The notes: generated by a model not told the origin, from the letters alone. A stretch of 64,000 bases of DNA from JBFWNG01 sp050251195 (GCA_050251195.1 JBFWNG010000002.1:186001-250000); one strand, 5' to 3'; counted from the first letter of the stretch, positions 17,587-26,114 are shown. Translations and numbers: made by a program.

Positions 17587-18092
17587 CGAGTCAACCTAAT
17601 AACTTCATCGGATATTTCCTTAGGCAAATGCGGGAATGCTTTGATTATTTCGCTCCTGTTCCCTAATTCGAAATCAATAAATTCAAATCCGGGAGAGACG
17701 GTTGTGCCAAGCAATGACCATCCTATTTGCGGACTTTTTATTCGACAACCTTGCCATACGCCGGCAGGCACTATCATTTGGGGGAACTCGTCGGACAGTA
17801 TATCGTTCCCGAGCGAGACTTGCTTTGCCTCTCCTGTCTGATCGATCATCAACATCGCTACGGGATCTCCCGCGTAAAAATGAAAGATTTCGTCGTGTTT
17901 TACCCTGTGGAGTGCGGAAAAGTCTGTTGGAGATAAGAGGTAGTATATCGCAGTCTTCGAACATCGGTCCCCATTGGCAGTTTTGAAAATCAGCGAGGAT
18001 CGGTAAGTCTCGTTATAAAATCCTCCCTCTTCTGGCAAGGGAACAAGGTTAAGCTTTTCTATAACATCTTCGATTTTAGGAAATGGTTTCAT
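17583..18092 (-). CDS. DUF985 (cupin_5) family protein
   Basis: 169 aa from the ATG at 18092, which has AGGA 7 nt upstream and follows a good promoter at about 18119-18148 by a short leader. The frame runs further upstream to a TTG at 18131, but that would include the -10 box. Cupin features are seen in LPEEGGFYNETYRS, RVKHDEIFHFYAGDP and the C-terminal VSPGFEFIDFELGNR, typical of DUF985, a small-molecule binding or sugar-related cupin of unknown substrate. It is cotranscribed with the hybrid kinase, which begins within its stop codon, so it may modulate or report to that kinase (inference). Confidence 0.88.
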   Translation of the reverse strand: MKPFPKIEDVIEKLNLVPLPEEGGFYNETYRSSLIFKTANGDRCSKTAIYYLLSPTDFSALHRVKHDEIFHFYAGDPVAMLMIDQTGEAKQVSLGNDILSDEFPQMIVPAGVWQGCRIKSPQIGWSLLGTTVSPGFEFIDFELGNRSEIIKAFPHLPKEISDEVIRLTR

Positions 18093-18118
18093 CTTTAGTC
18101 CTGAATAGGTTTTGTTAA

Positions 18119-18148
18119 ATTCTAGTGACAATTATTAACTCATGTCAA
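18119..18148 (-). promoter_or_regulatory. Sigma-70-type promoter of cupin-kinase operon
   Basis: On the minus strand TTGACA (18143-18148), an 18-bp spacer and TAGAAT (18119-18124). The predicted start is near 18112, about 20 nt before the chosen ATG. Confidence 0.65.
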
Positions 18149-18289
18149 GTCGAGAACTAGTACCAATCCATTGATTTTCTGGACGATATTATGTGTTTGG
18201 CTCCTTTGTTATGGGAACAAACAAAGAAGCGAGAATGGACTACCTCCTAGCCGGCCATACTGCAAGTTCCGAATTGGAACTACAGATAA

Positions 18290-18314
18290 AAACCTGCGCT
18301 GGCGCAGGTTTTTC
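18290..18314 (+). terminator. Orphan bidirectional terminator-like hairpin
   Basis: AAACCTGCGC, centre TG, GCGCAGGTTT (18290-18311), then TTT and CTT. The stem is identical to the one at 15255-15276. A preceding run of A residues gives it a possible T-tract on the other strand too. No gene ends here on either strand. Confidence 0.6.
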
Positions 18315-18356
18315 TTACGAGCAAAAAAGCTGAAAGGTTTGTCAGACAAGATTCCA

Positions 18357-18387
18357 CAAAAAAAAAGGGAACGGTTGAACGTTCCCC
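18357..18387 (-). terminator. Intrinsic terminator of dikinase-like lipoprotein gene
   Basis: GGGAACG (18367-18373) and CGTTCCC (18380-18386) with a 6-nt loop. On the minus strand the stem is followed by nine T residues. It lies 25 bp after the stop codon. Confidence 0.9.
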
Positions 18388-18411
18388 TTTTGCATTGATG
18401 TAGTTGTAGAT

Positions 18412-20844
18412 CTACTCTTTGAACTTTTGGAACTCCGGCTGAGGGCCGCTGCCGTAGGGTTTTTCAGGAGCTCCGAAGTCCATCATGCCTTGGGCCATGC
18501 CTTGTGCCATGCTTGGCGGAGGCGTTGCTCCGAGTTCGAAGGGTCGGGCTTGTTTGATCAGGATTCGACGTTGGGGGCCTACGAGTTTCCATTCGATGTC
18601 GATTGCGAATTTCCAGGGATCTTTGCCAATCATTTCGGCAAAGCTGTCGGAGATGTATTGGCCTAAGAATGCTAGTCTGCGGATTTCCATTTGTTTGGGA
18701 TTGTTCATGACTTCGGGCTTGTCGTTGAGGACTGGTGCTCCGTTTTTGACTGAGCTGCGGCGTTGGATACCGTAGCTCCATTTTCTCCAGTTCCAAAGAT
18801 TGTCGTCGGGTGGAAAGTTGATCGTAACGATTTCCTCTGTTGTGTAGTTTTGATTCGGATCTTCTCCAACTTCTTGAAGTTCTTCAGCGGTCGGCGGGTT
18901 GGTGATAGCGAGGTCGTAATGCTGACCGTTGATGTAGGCTTTGCGCTCGTCGTTTGGTGCGTAGATGTTTTTAGTCACCATAACGCCGTTTGCGACTTCG
19001 CCAGGTACGCCGTTAAAGTCCATCGCTGGATAAGCGGCATGGAAGGCCAAACCTGCTTTGATGGCCAAGTGTTTCTGACCGTTGATGGAGAACCATTCGC
19101 GTTCTTCATACGCTCTGTCGTTCCAAACGCTGGAATAGAGGAATGGCACAGTCTTTTTGATGTCTTTCTCGATTGAAGCCCATGGTTTGGGTTGGTTTTT
19201 GTCGAAGCTTCTATCAGGAAGTTTCTTGTAGAAAGAAATGCCTTCGGAGTTGTAAAGGCCTGCTCCTGTAAATCCTTCAAGGTCTTCGGAGTTCGTGCTG
19301 CTTCGGAGTCGGATACGTGGCGTTTTTGCCATGTTGACTGGAGAGGTTGGGTCGTCGACGATATATTTCTTAAAGAGCGCGAGCATTTTTGGCGGCACTT
19401 GCCCGCGTGAAATGATGTCGCGGATGGCTTTAAGGTCGTCTTTAACCTGGCAGATCGAGTGCTCTTGGTTCGGATCAAGGAGCTGAGCACGGTCGAGGAT
19501 TTCATTGACGAGTTCTTGCGGCGATGCGGATCGAGCAGGTTGGCTTAGATCGAGACCGGTTTGTTTCGTGTTCATGAAGGCTTCGAAGAAGTCGAAGGGG
19601 ATGCCGAGCGTTTCCGGATAAATTGGATTGAATTGCTGGATACCGTTCCATGATCGGAAAAACGTTTCGATAACGCCGAGGTTTGTTGCTTTCGCGCCGA
19701 AGATTTGAATAAGTTTTTTGTGCTCCGCGAGTTTGGGGATGCGGTTTGGAAAGGTTTGACCCGCTCGGGTGCGTTGAAATGTGTTCAAGTATTTGCCGAG
19801 GTGGGTAAAGTCGTTTGCAAGCGGCGATCCCAAGATAGCTTGCGGGGTGCCGTTGATATGAGGGCGTCGCTGCGCCCAGAAAGACTTGATGATATTCCCT
19901 GCCTGATCGGCGGGAAGCTCCTGGATTTCGTACTTGTTAGAGTAAACCTTGAGGCGAACAGGTTTGCCCATATACTGCTCGAGCACTTGCGAGGCGTTCT
20001 TCAAAGACATATTGGCTGTACCGCGGTTCTTACTTTTAACGTTAACGTGGCTGAGCGGCGTCTGGAATGTTGCGGTGACAACGCCTGACACCAAGCCGAG
20101 GTCGTTAGGAACCTTTTCAAAAACGACGATGTTGGTCATGTCGGTACATGGTAGTTCAGTTGTGTCCGAAGAATTGTTGACGTAGGTAAGATAACCGACG
20201 GCTTCCCCTTGATTGAGCGCGATATATTCTTTGCCTTCGTAAAGTTGGTCAGTTGTGATCATATTTGACTTGAGGATGTTGGAGGCTTGAGCTTGTGCCA
20301 CCTGGCGATCGCTAATGGGGTGGTAAAGGAACCCTGGGAAATTGCTCAGCGCGATACCTTCCTTGAGCTTCTTGTACAGTTCTTCCATGTAAACTGTTCC
20401 CATCTCGTCACCGTCCCAAAGCTCGAACAAAAGCTTCTGAGATGTCGAACCATCGGTTTTGACGTCGGTGTAAAGAACGATCGAACCGAGGTTGAACTTG
20501 CGGTTTGCACCTTCGCCAACGTAGTTTTTGTTAAAGGTGGCGTTGGATTCGTTTACTCCTAAGTTCGCGCGAGAAAAGTCGTAATGAAACTCATACTGCG
20601 CAGTATTGAAGAAGTAGACCTTCTTTGCGTTCGGATTTCGTCGATCGTAGACGAACTTGATGACTCGTTGCATCGTGCCCGCGACTTCAACCTCTCGCGA
20701 CAAGCACTCATAGTCGCCTGGTCCGCTCAATTGGTTTAGATACTGGGTGTCACAGGTTGCTTTCGTCGATGAAGTCGAGCGCGGTTTGCAAGAAATCGCC
20801 GCCGCGCACGCCGTCAAAATGACCAAGATCTTGCGCAAATGCAT
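18412..20844 (-). CDS. Lipoprotein with glucan-water-dikinase/PPDK-like catalytic module
   Basis: 810 aa. Signal peptide with lipobox AISC (Cys19). Residues 20-240 are beta-rich and not recognised. Around 230-310 lies a swivelling phosphohistidine domain with TPLSHVNVKSKN (His266). From about 380 to 775 lies a PPDK-N/ATP-grasp module: FGAKATNLG (Lys385), IRLRSSTNSEDLEG (Arg514), GAGLYNSEG and, near the end, IDIEW and KQARPFE. The His domain before the ATP domain and the wording of these motifs match alpha-glucan water dikinase rather than PEP synthase. Known family members phosphorylate glucans with ATP via phosphohistidine. Here the module sits on an exported lipoprotein, so activity is uncertain. 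GGAGG precedes the ATG. Monocistronic with its own terminator. Confidence 0.8.
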   Translation of the reverse strand: MHLRKILVILTACAAAISCKPRSTSSTKATCDTQYLNQLSGPGDYECLSREVEVAGTMQRVIKFVYDRRNPNAKKVYFFNTAQYEFHYDFSRANLGVNESNATFNKNYVGEGANRKFNLGSIVLYTDVKTDGSTSQKLLFELWDGDEMGTVYMEELYKKLKEGIALSNFPGFLYHPISDRQVAQAQASNILKSNMITTDQLYEGKEYIALNQGEAVGYLTYVNNSSDTTELPCTDMTNIVVFEKVPNDLGLVSGVVTATFQTPLSHVNVKSKNRGTANMSLKNASQVLEQYMGKPVRLKVYSNKYEIQELPADQAGNIIKSFWAQRRPHINGTPQAILGSPLANDFTHLGKYLNTFQRTRAGQTFPNRIPKLAEHKKLIQIFGAKATNLGVIETFFRSWNGIQQFNPIYPETLGIPFDFFEAFMNTKQTGLDLSQPARSASPQELVNEILDRAQLLDPNQEHSICQVKDDLKAIRDIISRGQVPPKMLALFKKYIVDDPTSPVNMAKTPRIRLRSSTNSEDLEGFTGAGLYNSEGISFYKKLPDRSFDKNQPKPWASIEKDIKKTVPFLYSSVWNDRAYEEREWFSINGQKHLAIKAGLAFHAAYPAMDFNGVPGEVANGVMVTKNIYAPNDERKAYINGQHYDLAITNPPTAEELQEVGEDPNQNYTTEEIVTINFPPDDNLWNWRKWSYGIQRRSSVKNGAPVLNDKPEVMNNPKQMEIRRLAFLGQYISDSFAEMIGKDPWKFAIDIEWKLVGPQRRILIKQARPFELGATPPPSMAQGMAQGMMDFGAPEKPYGSGPQPEFQKFKE

Positions 20845-21168
20845 TTTGCCTCCGGAACGTAAAGTTAAAAGGGGATATGCTATATTGTATTATAATTTCG
20901 GATAGATGGGTATCTTGCTTGAGTTTCTTTATTCTCAATGCGAGAGCATAGGGTCTGAAGCTAATTAGTGATTTTTTGCTTTGTTATTGGTTTTCCAAAA
21001 AACAGGTTGATGCCTTTGTGCGAAACAATTGGTCTACATTCTGTACCGGAGATTTTTATCAACCTAGAGTGTCGCATTGTTTTTTCGCCTAGTTACACCG
21101 GCTGGCTTTCCTAAAAGGCATGGCACGCTACTTGCTCTTCAGGATCGAAGATAATAGAAGGAGGGTAT
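20845..21168. other. 324-bp divergent intergenic region
   Basis: Separates the dikinase-like lipoprotein gene (minus) from the Cys-rich secreted protein gene (plus). It contains the sigma-54 promoter at 21121-21136. An imperfect inverted pair upstream (GCGAAACAATT at 21020-21030 and ATTGTTTTTTCGC at 21076-21088) could be an activator site, but this is weak. No ORF or RNA gene is supported. Confidence 0.5.
21121..21136 (+). promoter_or_regulatory. Sigma-54 (RpoN) -24/-12 promoter
   Basis: TGGCACGCTACTTGCT matches the consensus TGGCACG-N4-TTGCW exactly, with GG (21122-21123) and GC (21134-21135) separated by the required 10 bp. The predicted start is near 21148, about 20 nt before the ATG at 21169 and just upstream of its AGAAGGAGGG ribosome site. 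Confidence 0.85.
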
Positions 21169-21624
21169 ATGAAACTTTTAAAAATGATTATGTGGTTTGT
21201 CCTGTTTGCAATTCCTGCGATCGGCCAAGCTCAAAGCAATGTATCCGTCAATATTGACGGGGCTACGTATCAATGCGCGGGAGGGGATGTTGACCCGGGA
21301 TACGAAGTCTTGTGCAAATGCGAAGTATATTCAGGTAGTAATTATCTGCTGAAACTATATCGTATTAATGACACAGGGATAAAACTCATTAAAGACGACC
21401 TTGTTCTTACATCCAAAGAAGATTGCAACGCTAAACTAAGTCAAGGCGTATGCAGCAAGCCAGTGGCCAAGCGCTTTTGCGGATGCAAAGACTATAGCAC
21501 TTCCGAAAAACTTCTCACGTTATATAAGATAACCGACGACAGCTTTGAGGAAGTAACGACAATTGGTGCTGAAACGCCTGAAGGTTGTTTGCAAAAAGTT
21601 TTTCAAACGACCCAGTGCCGATAG
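21169..21624 (+). CDS. Secreted Cys-rich protein with two internal repeats
   Basis: 151 aa. Signal peptide (about 1-22, ending GQAQS). The mature protein holds eight to ten cysteines in two similar units of about 55-60 residues. Unit 1 has VLCKCEVYSGSNYLLKLYRI and ends in GVC; unit 2 has RFCGCKDYSTSEKLLTLYKI and ends in TTQC. Each has a C-x-C pair, a Tyr/Leu-rich strand, a Glu-x-Cys and a closing Cys, suggesting a disulfide-bonded duplicated domain. No family is recognised. GGAGGG lies 5 nt before the ATG. Expression is expected to depend on RpoN and an activator. Confidence 0.8.
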   Translation: MKLLKMIMWFVLFAIPAIGQAQSNVSVNIDGATYQCAGGDVDPGYEVLCKCEVYSGSNYLLKLYRINDTGIKLIKDDLVLTSKEDCNAKLSQGVCSKPVAKRFCGCKDYSTSEKLLTLYKITDDSFEEVTTIGAETPEGCLQKVFQTTQCR

Positions 21625-21709
21625 GCTTAATCGGACTCACAACTTGCCAATTGCAATAGCACTGCAGTGAGCCGAATTGCTCTTCGGTGGTCTGGGATCG
21701 GACTTCGAA

Positions 21710-22024
21710 TTATTTCATCGCGTCGTTAACGAACTCTTGAAGTTTCGCCAGGCCTTTGAAGCCGATGAAGTTGCCTTTCATTTTTTTGTCGGCAAAAACG
21801 AAGAAGACGGGGAGGACTTCCGTTCCGGCTACCTCTAGCATTTCGGGATGGTCGTCCACCAGGATTTGGGCGAATTCGAGGTTATGGGGGTTTTCCTTTT
21901 CGAGGCGATCCGTTGCAGGGATGGAGAGTTTGCAGGATCCGCAGCCCTTCTTCCAAAGTTTGAGAAAGACCTTCGCGCCGTTATCGAGTTTCGAATGTAA
22001 AATTTCGGGTGTCCACGCTTCCAT
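21710..22024 (-). CDS. Thioredoxin-like protein (CGSC)
   Basis: 104 aa, thioredoxin fold with the redox pair CGSC (Cys28, Cys31) and cis-proline in VLPVFFVF. No signal peptide, so cytoplasmic. The active site differs from the classical WCGPC, so it is a divergent thioredoxin whose partner is unknown. AGAGG precedes the ATG. It lies 15 bp after the coiled-coil secreted protein gene and is probably the last gene of the pepA-alaS-xth run. Confidence 0.85.
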   Translation of the reverse strand: MEAWTPEILHSKLDNGAKVFLKLWKKGCGSCKLSIPATDRLEKENPHNLEFAQILVDDHPEMLEVAGTEVLPVFFVFADKKMKGNFIGFKGLAKLQEFVNDAMK

Positions 22025-22039
22025 AATAGCCTCTAATTA

Positions 22040-22657
22040 TCAGTTTGCAATGGTGGTGTAGTTCAAACAGCTTTCAGGCAGTTTGTCTTTCGGAAGCACT
22101 TTTTTGAGTGCTTCTCTTTGCTCTGGCGGCAAAGGGCAAAGATATTGGTAGCGGTTACATTCCGTCAAGTATTCAAGCCCGATGGAATAGCCGCTTTCCT
22201 TATTGATTCCCAGTTCTCGTACGAGGAAAACTTTTTTGAGTTTGGAGGTAAATTCTGATTTGGCGGATTGCGTTTCAGCCAGATTTTTGGCCGTCTCGCT
22301 TTGGAGACGTTTCTTTTCCGCGAGGTCGTTCTCGAACCTTTCCAATTCATGCGTAAAGCCGGTTCGTTTGTCTTCCAGCTCAGGATTGTATTTGTCTATG
22401 GTCAGCAGTTCCTTAACCTTTGCAATTTTTTTCTTCTGCAGAGCAACGGCCTTTTCCAGGTCTTCAATATAGCCTTTTGATAACTGCAGTCTGTCCTCTA
22501 GTAGAGAAAGGTCGTTCTGCAGCTCCATAAATTGGCCGGATAGCGCCACGCGGCATATCTCGCGATGGTCCTGCTTGATGTCAGTTTTTTCACCTGCGGG
22601 AAGCTGCCGTGACTGCCATAATAGAAGGAAGAAAAATAGGGCAAGGTTTAGTGTCAT
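22040..22657 (-). CDS. Secreted coiled-coil protein, unknown function
   Basis: 205 aa. A hydrophobic N-terminus (about residues 4-20) looks like a signal peptide. The middle (about 40-150) is a Glu/Lys/Leu-rich coiled coil, and the C-terminal 50 residues contain four cysteines (ECNRYQYLC, ESC). No family is recognised. Its ATG overlaps the stop codon of xth (ATGA), so translation is coupled to it. Confidence 0.75.
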   Translation of the reverse strand: MTLNLALFFFLLLWQSRQLPAGEKTDIKQDHREICRVALSGQFMELQNDLSLLEDRLQLSKGYIEDLEKAVALQKKKIAKVKELLTIDKYNPELEDKRTGFTHELERFENDLAEKKRLQSETAKNLAETQSAKSEFTSKLKKVFLVRELGINKESGYSIGLEYLTECNRYQYLCPLPPEQREALKKVLPKDKLPESCLNYTTIAN

Positions 22658-23412
22658 AGCAGGTCCAACTCTAACGATACTGGGCAGTGATCGGATCCTG
22701 CTATTTTAGTATGAATATTGGCGTCTTTAAGATGCGGTTTCAGATCGCGCGACGCGCAAACATAGTCGATGCGCCAACCGATGTTTTTTTCGCGTGCGTT
22801 GTGCCGATAAGTCCACCAAGAATAGTTGCCGGGGGCTTTGTTGAACTCGCGAAAAGTGTCCAAATAACCGGATTCCAGAATAGTCGAAAAACTTTGGCGT
22901 TCTTCGGGGGTGAATCCGGCATTCTTGATGTTAGATTTGGGATTCGCAAGATCTATTTCCGTGTGCGCAACGTTGAGATCGCCACAGAAAACCACGGGTT
23001 TTTTCTTTTCAAGATTCTTCAGATGGACATGAAAAGCCTTATCCCATGTGTTGATTCTATAATCCAGTCGCAGAAGGCCGCGTTGCGAATTGGGCGTATA
23101 GACATTGACCAGAAAGTAGGATGGAAATTCCAGCGTGATCACCCGGCCTTCTGTATTGAGCGTGGAATCGACCATGCCTAAGATTATATCTTTGGGCTTT
23201 TCCTTAGTGAGAACAAGCGTTCCTGAGTAGCCTTTCTTGTGCGCCGGATTCCAGAACGCTTCGTAACCGGAAAGCTCAAGACTTACCTGCTCTGGTTCGG
23301 ATTTAATTTCCTGAAAACAGAGAATGTCCGCATTAAGCTCCTTCAACGAGCTGTAAAAGCCCTTCTTCAACACGGAGCGGAGTCCATTAACGTTCCAAGA
23401 AACCAGTCGCAC
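22654..23412 (-). CDS. xth: Exodeoxyribonuclease III (AP endonuclease)
   Basis: 252 aa from the GTG at 23412, 13 bp after the alaS stop, with AAAGAGA 6 nt upstream; the frame is open to 23541 inside alaS, but that part is not family-like. Motifs of the EEP nuclease fold: LVSWNVNGLRS, CFQEIKS, GYSGTLVLTK, GDLNVAHTEIDL, SWWTYR and AGSDHCPVSLEL. It acts in base excision repair, incising abasic sites. Grouped with alaS and pepA. Confidence 0.94.
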   Translation of the reverse strand: MRLVSWNVNGLRSVLKKGFYSSLKELNADILCFQEIKSEPEQVSLELSGYEAFWNPAHKKGYSGTLVLTKEKPKDIILGMVDSTLNTEGRVITLEFPSYFLVNVYTPNSQRGLLRLDYRINTWDKAFHVHLKNLEKKKPVVFCGDLNVAHTEIDLANPKSNIKNAGFTPEERQSFSTILESGYLDTFREFNKAPGNYSWWTYRHNAREKNIGWRIDYVCASRDLKPHLKDANIHTKIAGSDHCPVSLELDLL

Positions 23413-23425
23413 GGTAATTCTCTTT

Positions 23426-26101
23426 CTAATGGTTCTGCGCTTGGAGGAACGAAGTTGCTTTGGAAATAGCAGCTTCGAGACCTTCAGGCTTTGATCCGCC
23501 GGCCTGCGCAACTTGCGCGTTGCCGCCCCCCTTGCCGTCAATGAGTTCCGCGATCTGTTTGATGAGATCGTTGGCTTTAATGTCGCGGGGAGCTCCGTCG
23601 CCGACCGCAGCCAGCAAGAACGATTTCTTCGTTTCGCTTTCGCTTAGACCTAAAATGGTGACGCTGTTGGGCAACTTTTTCGCAATCTGCTCCGATACAA
23701 AGCGCAGTTTCTTAACGCCGTCCGGATCGTTGAGATAGACGTTGGTAATGAGCGACGTTGAGTTCAGTTTTTTTGCATTTCCGATCAGGCGATTGATGTC
23801 GTCGGCGATGCGGTCTTTCTGTGCATCCTCCAATTGTTTGCGGAGGGCCTTCTCGGTGTCTTTAAGCTTGTTGATCTTGTCGGTGATATCGTTAAGATCT
23901 GTAGCCTTAAACAGTTCGCGTACGAGAGAGGATTCCTGATATCTCGCATCGAGAAACTCGAATGCGTTTTTCGAAGTAAGAGCTACAATTCTGCGCACTC
24001 CTGAAGCGATGCTGGACTCGCTCGCAATCTTGAAAAGATTGATTTCTGAGATGTTATGGACGTGCGTTCCGCCGCAGAGCTCCACTGAGTAATCGCCGAC
24101 GGCGACGACCCGAACCAGTTCGGAATACTTTTCGCCAAAGAACGCGATGGCGCCTTTCTTAATAGCCTCTTCCTTCTCCATCTCTTCTTTGTTAACGAGA
24201 CTATTAAGCCAAATTTTCTCGTTGATCAGCCTTTCGATTTCCTGGACCTGCTCGGGCGACACCTTTTCGAAGTGAGAAAAGTCAAAACGCAGACTCTCTG
24301 GTGTGACCAGCGAACCAGCTTGTTTAACGTGCTCGCCGAGAACCTTGCGCAATGCCCAGTGGAGAAGGTGGGTTGCGGTGTGGTTTCTCATCGTGAGTTG
24401 TCGGCGCTCGATGTCCACCTGCTGCAGGCATTCCTGTCCGACTTCAATCGAACCACGCACGGGCTTGACCTTGAGGAGGATGAGTTCGGGCAAAGGTTTT
24501 TGGCAGTCGACAACCTTGCCTTCAAATGTTCCGCTCTTGAGGAATCCGGTATCAGCGACCTGTCCCCCGCCTTCGGGATAAAAGGGTGTCTTTAGAAACG
24601 CTATTTCAAGGTCGTCATCGTCAGAAGACTTTGTGTACGTTGTGGATTTTTGCCCGTTCGCAATGATACCAACGACGGAGCTTTTTTCTGCCATGAGGTC
24701 ATAGCCGGTAAAAGAAGGAAGCTTCTTTTGCGCTTTCAATTCCGTGACGAGTTGGATGTAGGCTTGCTGCTTTTCGTTGTCCACGGAAGCTACTTTCTGG
24801 CTATCCTTGGACTGGGTTTTTTGTTTGCCCATACATTCTTCGAATACTTTTTCGTCGACACTAATGCCTTTTTCCCTGGTGATGACCATCGTCAAGTCCA
24901 AGGGGAAACCGAAAGTATCGTAAAGCTTGAACGCGTCTTCGCCAGAGAGGACGCCGCCCTTGGGAACTTTCGCCATTTTTTCGTCAAGTAGGGCGAGGCC
25001 GCGTTCTAGGGTCCGGCGGAATTGTCCTTCCTCGTTCATCGCGTACTTCTCGATGACTTCGGAGTTGCGACCCAATTCGGGATAAACATCCTTCATTTGG
25101 TCAACGACGAAGCGACATGTTGCGTGCAGGAATAGATCATCGTAGCCGAGCTTCGAACCGTAGCGCGTCGCGCGACGAATAATACGGCGCAGGACATAGC
25201 CTCGTCCTTCGTTGGAAGGTAGCGCGCCGTCGGCAATCAGAAACGCAATGGCGCGGCTATGGTCGGCGATAACTCGAAGCGGCACGAGGCTTTCTTGCAT
25301 TTTTGCTTTCGAGATTTTCATTAGATCGCATGTCTTGCGAATGATGTCCTGAAAACCGTCCGTGTCGTAGTTGGTCGGAACTTTTTGCAAAATGGACGCG
25401 ATTCGTTCCAAGCCAGCGCCGGTGTCAACAGAGGGCTTCGGAAGTGGTTTCATTTCGCCTTTTTCGTTTCTTTCAAATTGCATGAAGACCAGGTTCCAGA
25501 ATTCCAAGAACCGATCGCAATCGCAACCCAGAGCGCAGGTTGGTTTTCTGCAGCCGACGTCTTTGCCGCGATCCACGAATATTTCCGAGCAAGGGCCGCA
25601 AGGTCCCGTGTCGCCCATTGCCCAGAAGTTGTCCTTTTCACCTAGTCTACCAATGCGCTCAGGCGCAATGCCTATCTTTTTTTCCCAGATCTTAAAAGCT
25701 TCGTCGTCGCCCTTATAAACCGTGACGTGAAGGTCCTTCTTGTCGAGTTTCAATCCTTGGGTAACGAATTCCCAGGCAAATTGAATGGCTTCTTCTTTGA
25801 AGTAATCGCCGAAAGAAAAATTGCCCAACATTTCGAAAAAAGTGTGATGCCGTGCTGTAAATCCGACGTTTTCCAAGTCATTGTGTTTTCCGCCGGCTCG
25901 TAAACACTTTTGTGCCGATGCTGCACGGGTGTACGAGCGCGTTTCCCTTCCCGTAAAAACGTCTTTGAATTGCACCATCCCTGCGGCTGTGAAAAGGAGC
26001 GTGGGATCGTTGGGAGGGATTAAGGGCGAACTTGGCACTACGGTGTGCCCGTTCTTCTTAAAATAGGACAGAAATTCAGATCGGATCTCGGATGTCTTCA
26101 T
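23426..26101 (-). CDS. alaS: Alanyl-tRNA synthetase
   Basis: 891 aa, full length. The class II core starts MKTSEIRSEFLSYF; the editing domain has the zinc/editing motifs HTATHLLHWALRK and CGGTHV; the C-terminal coiled coil and DHHA1 region ends with GGKGGGNAQVAQAGG. Charges tRNA-Ala. It starts 13 bp after pepA and is followed by xth. Confidence 0.98.
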   Translation of the reverse strand: MKTSEIRSEFLSYFKKNGHTVVPSSPLIPPNDPTLLFTAAGMVQFKDVFTGRETRSYTRAASAQKCLRAGGKHNDLENVGFTARHHTFFEMLGNFSFGDYFKEEAIQFAWEFVTQGLKLDKKDLHVTVYKGDDEAFKIWEKKIGIAPERIGRLGEKDNFWAMGDTGPCGPCSEIFVDRGKDVGCRKPTCALGCDCDRFLEFWNLVFMQFERNEKGEMKPLPKPSVDTGAGLERIASILQKVPTNYDTDGFQDIIRKTCDLMKISKAKMQESLVPLRVIADHSRAIAFLIADGALPSNEGRGYVLRRIIRRATRYGSKLGYDDLFLHATCRFVVDQMKDVYPELGRNSEVIEKYAMNEEGQFRRTLERGLALLDEKMAKVPKGGVLSGEDAFKLYDTFGFPLDLTMVITREKGISVDEKVFEECMGKQKTQSKDSQKVASVDNEKQQAYIQLVTELKAQKKLPSFTGYDLMAEKSSVVGIIANGQKSTTYTKSSDDDDLEIAFLKTPFYPEGGGQVADTGFLKSGTFEGKVVDCQKPLPELILLKVKPVRGSIEVGQECLQQVDIERRQLTMRNHTATHLLHWALRKVLGEHVKQAGSLVTPESLRFDFSHFEKVSPEQVQEIERLINEKIWLNSLVNKEEMEKEEAIKKGAIAFFGEKYSELVRVVAVGDYSVELCGGTHVHNISEINLFKIASESSIASGVRRIVALTSKNAFEFLDARYQESSLVRELFKATDLNDITDKINKLKDTEKALRKQLEDAQKDRIADDINRLIGNAKKLNSTSLITNVYLNDPDGVKKLRFVSEQIAKKLPNSVTILGLSESETKKSFLLAAVGDGAPRDIKANDLIKQIAELIDGKGGGNAQVAQAGGSKPEGLEAAISKATSFLQAQNH

Positions 26102-26114
26102 TTTTCTCTCGATT

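Larger units (their letters stand above)
18093..18411. other. 319-bp intergenic region with orphan hairpins
   Basis: Between the cupin start and the dikinase-like lipoprotein 3' end. It holds the cupin promoter, a small hairpin (AGTTCC GAATT GGAACT, 18265-18281), a perfect plus-strand terminator (18290-18314) and the terminator of the lipoprotein gene (18357-18387). No plus-strand gene precedes the 18290 terminator. No protein-coding gene is supportable here. Confidence 0.6.

Noticed and set aside
17583..18131. TTG start for the cupin gene at 18131
   Set aside because: It would put the -10 box of a good promoter inside the coding sequence; the ATG at 18092 has a ribosome site.
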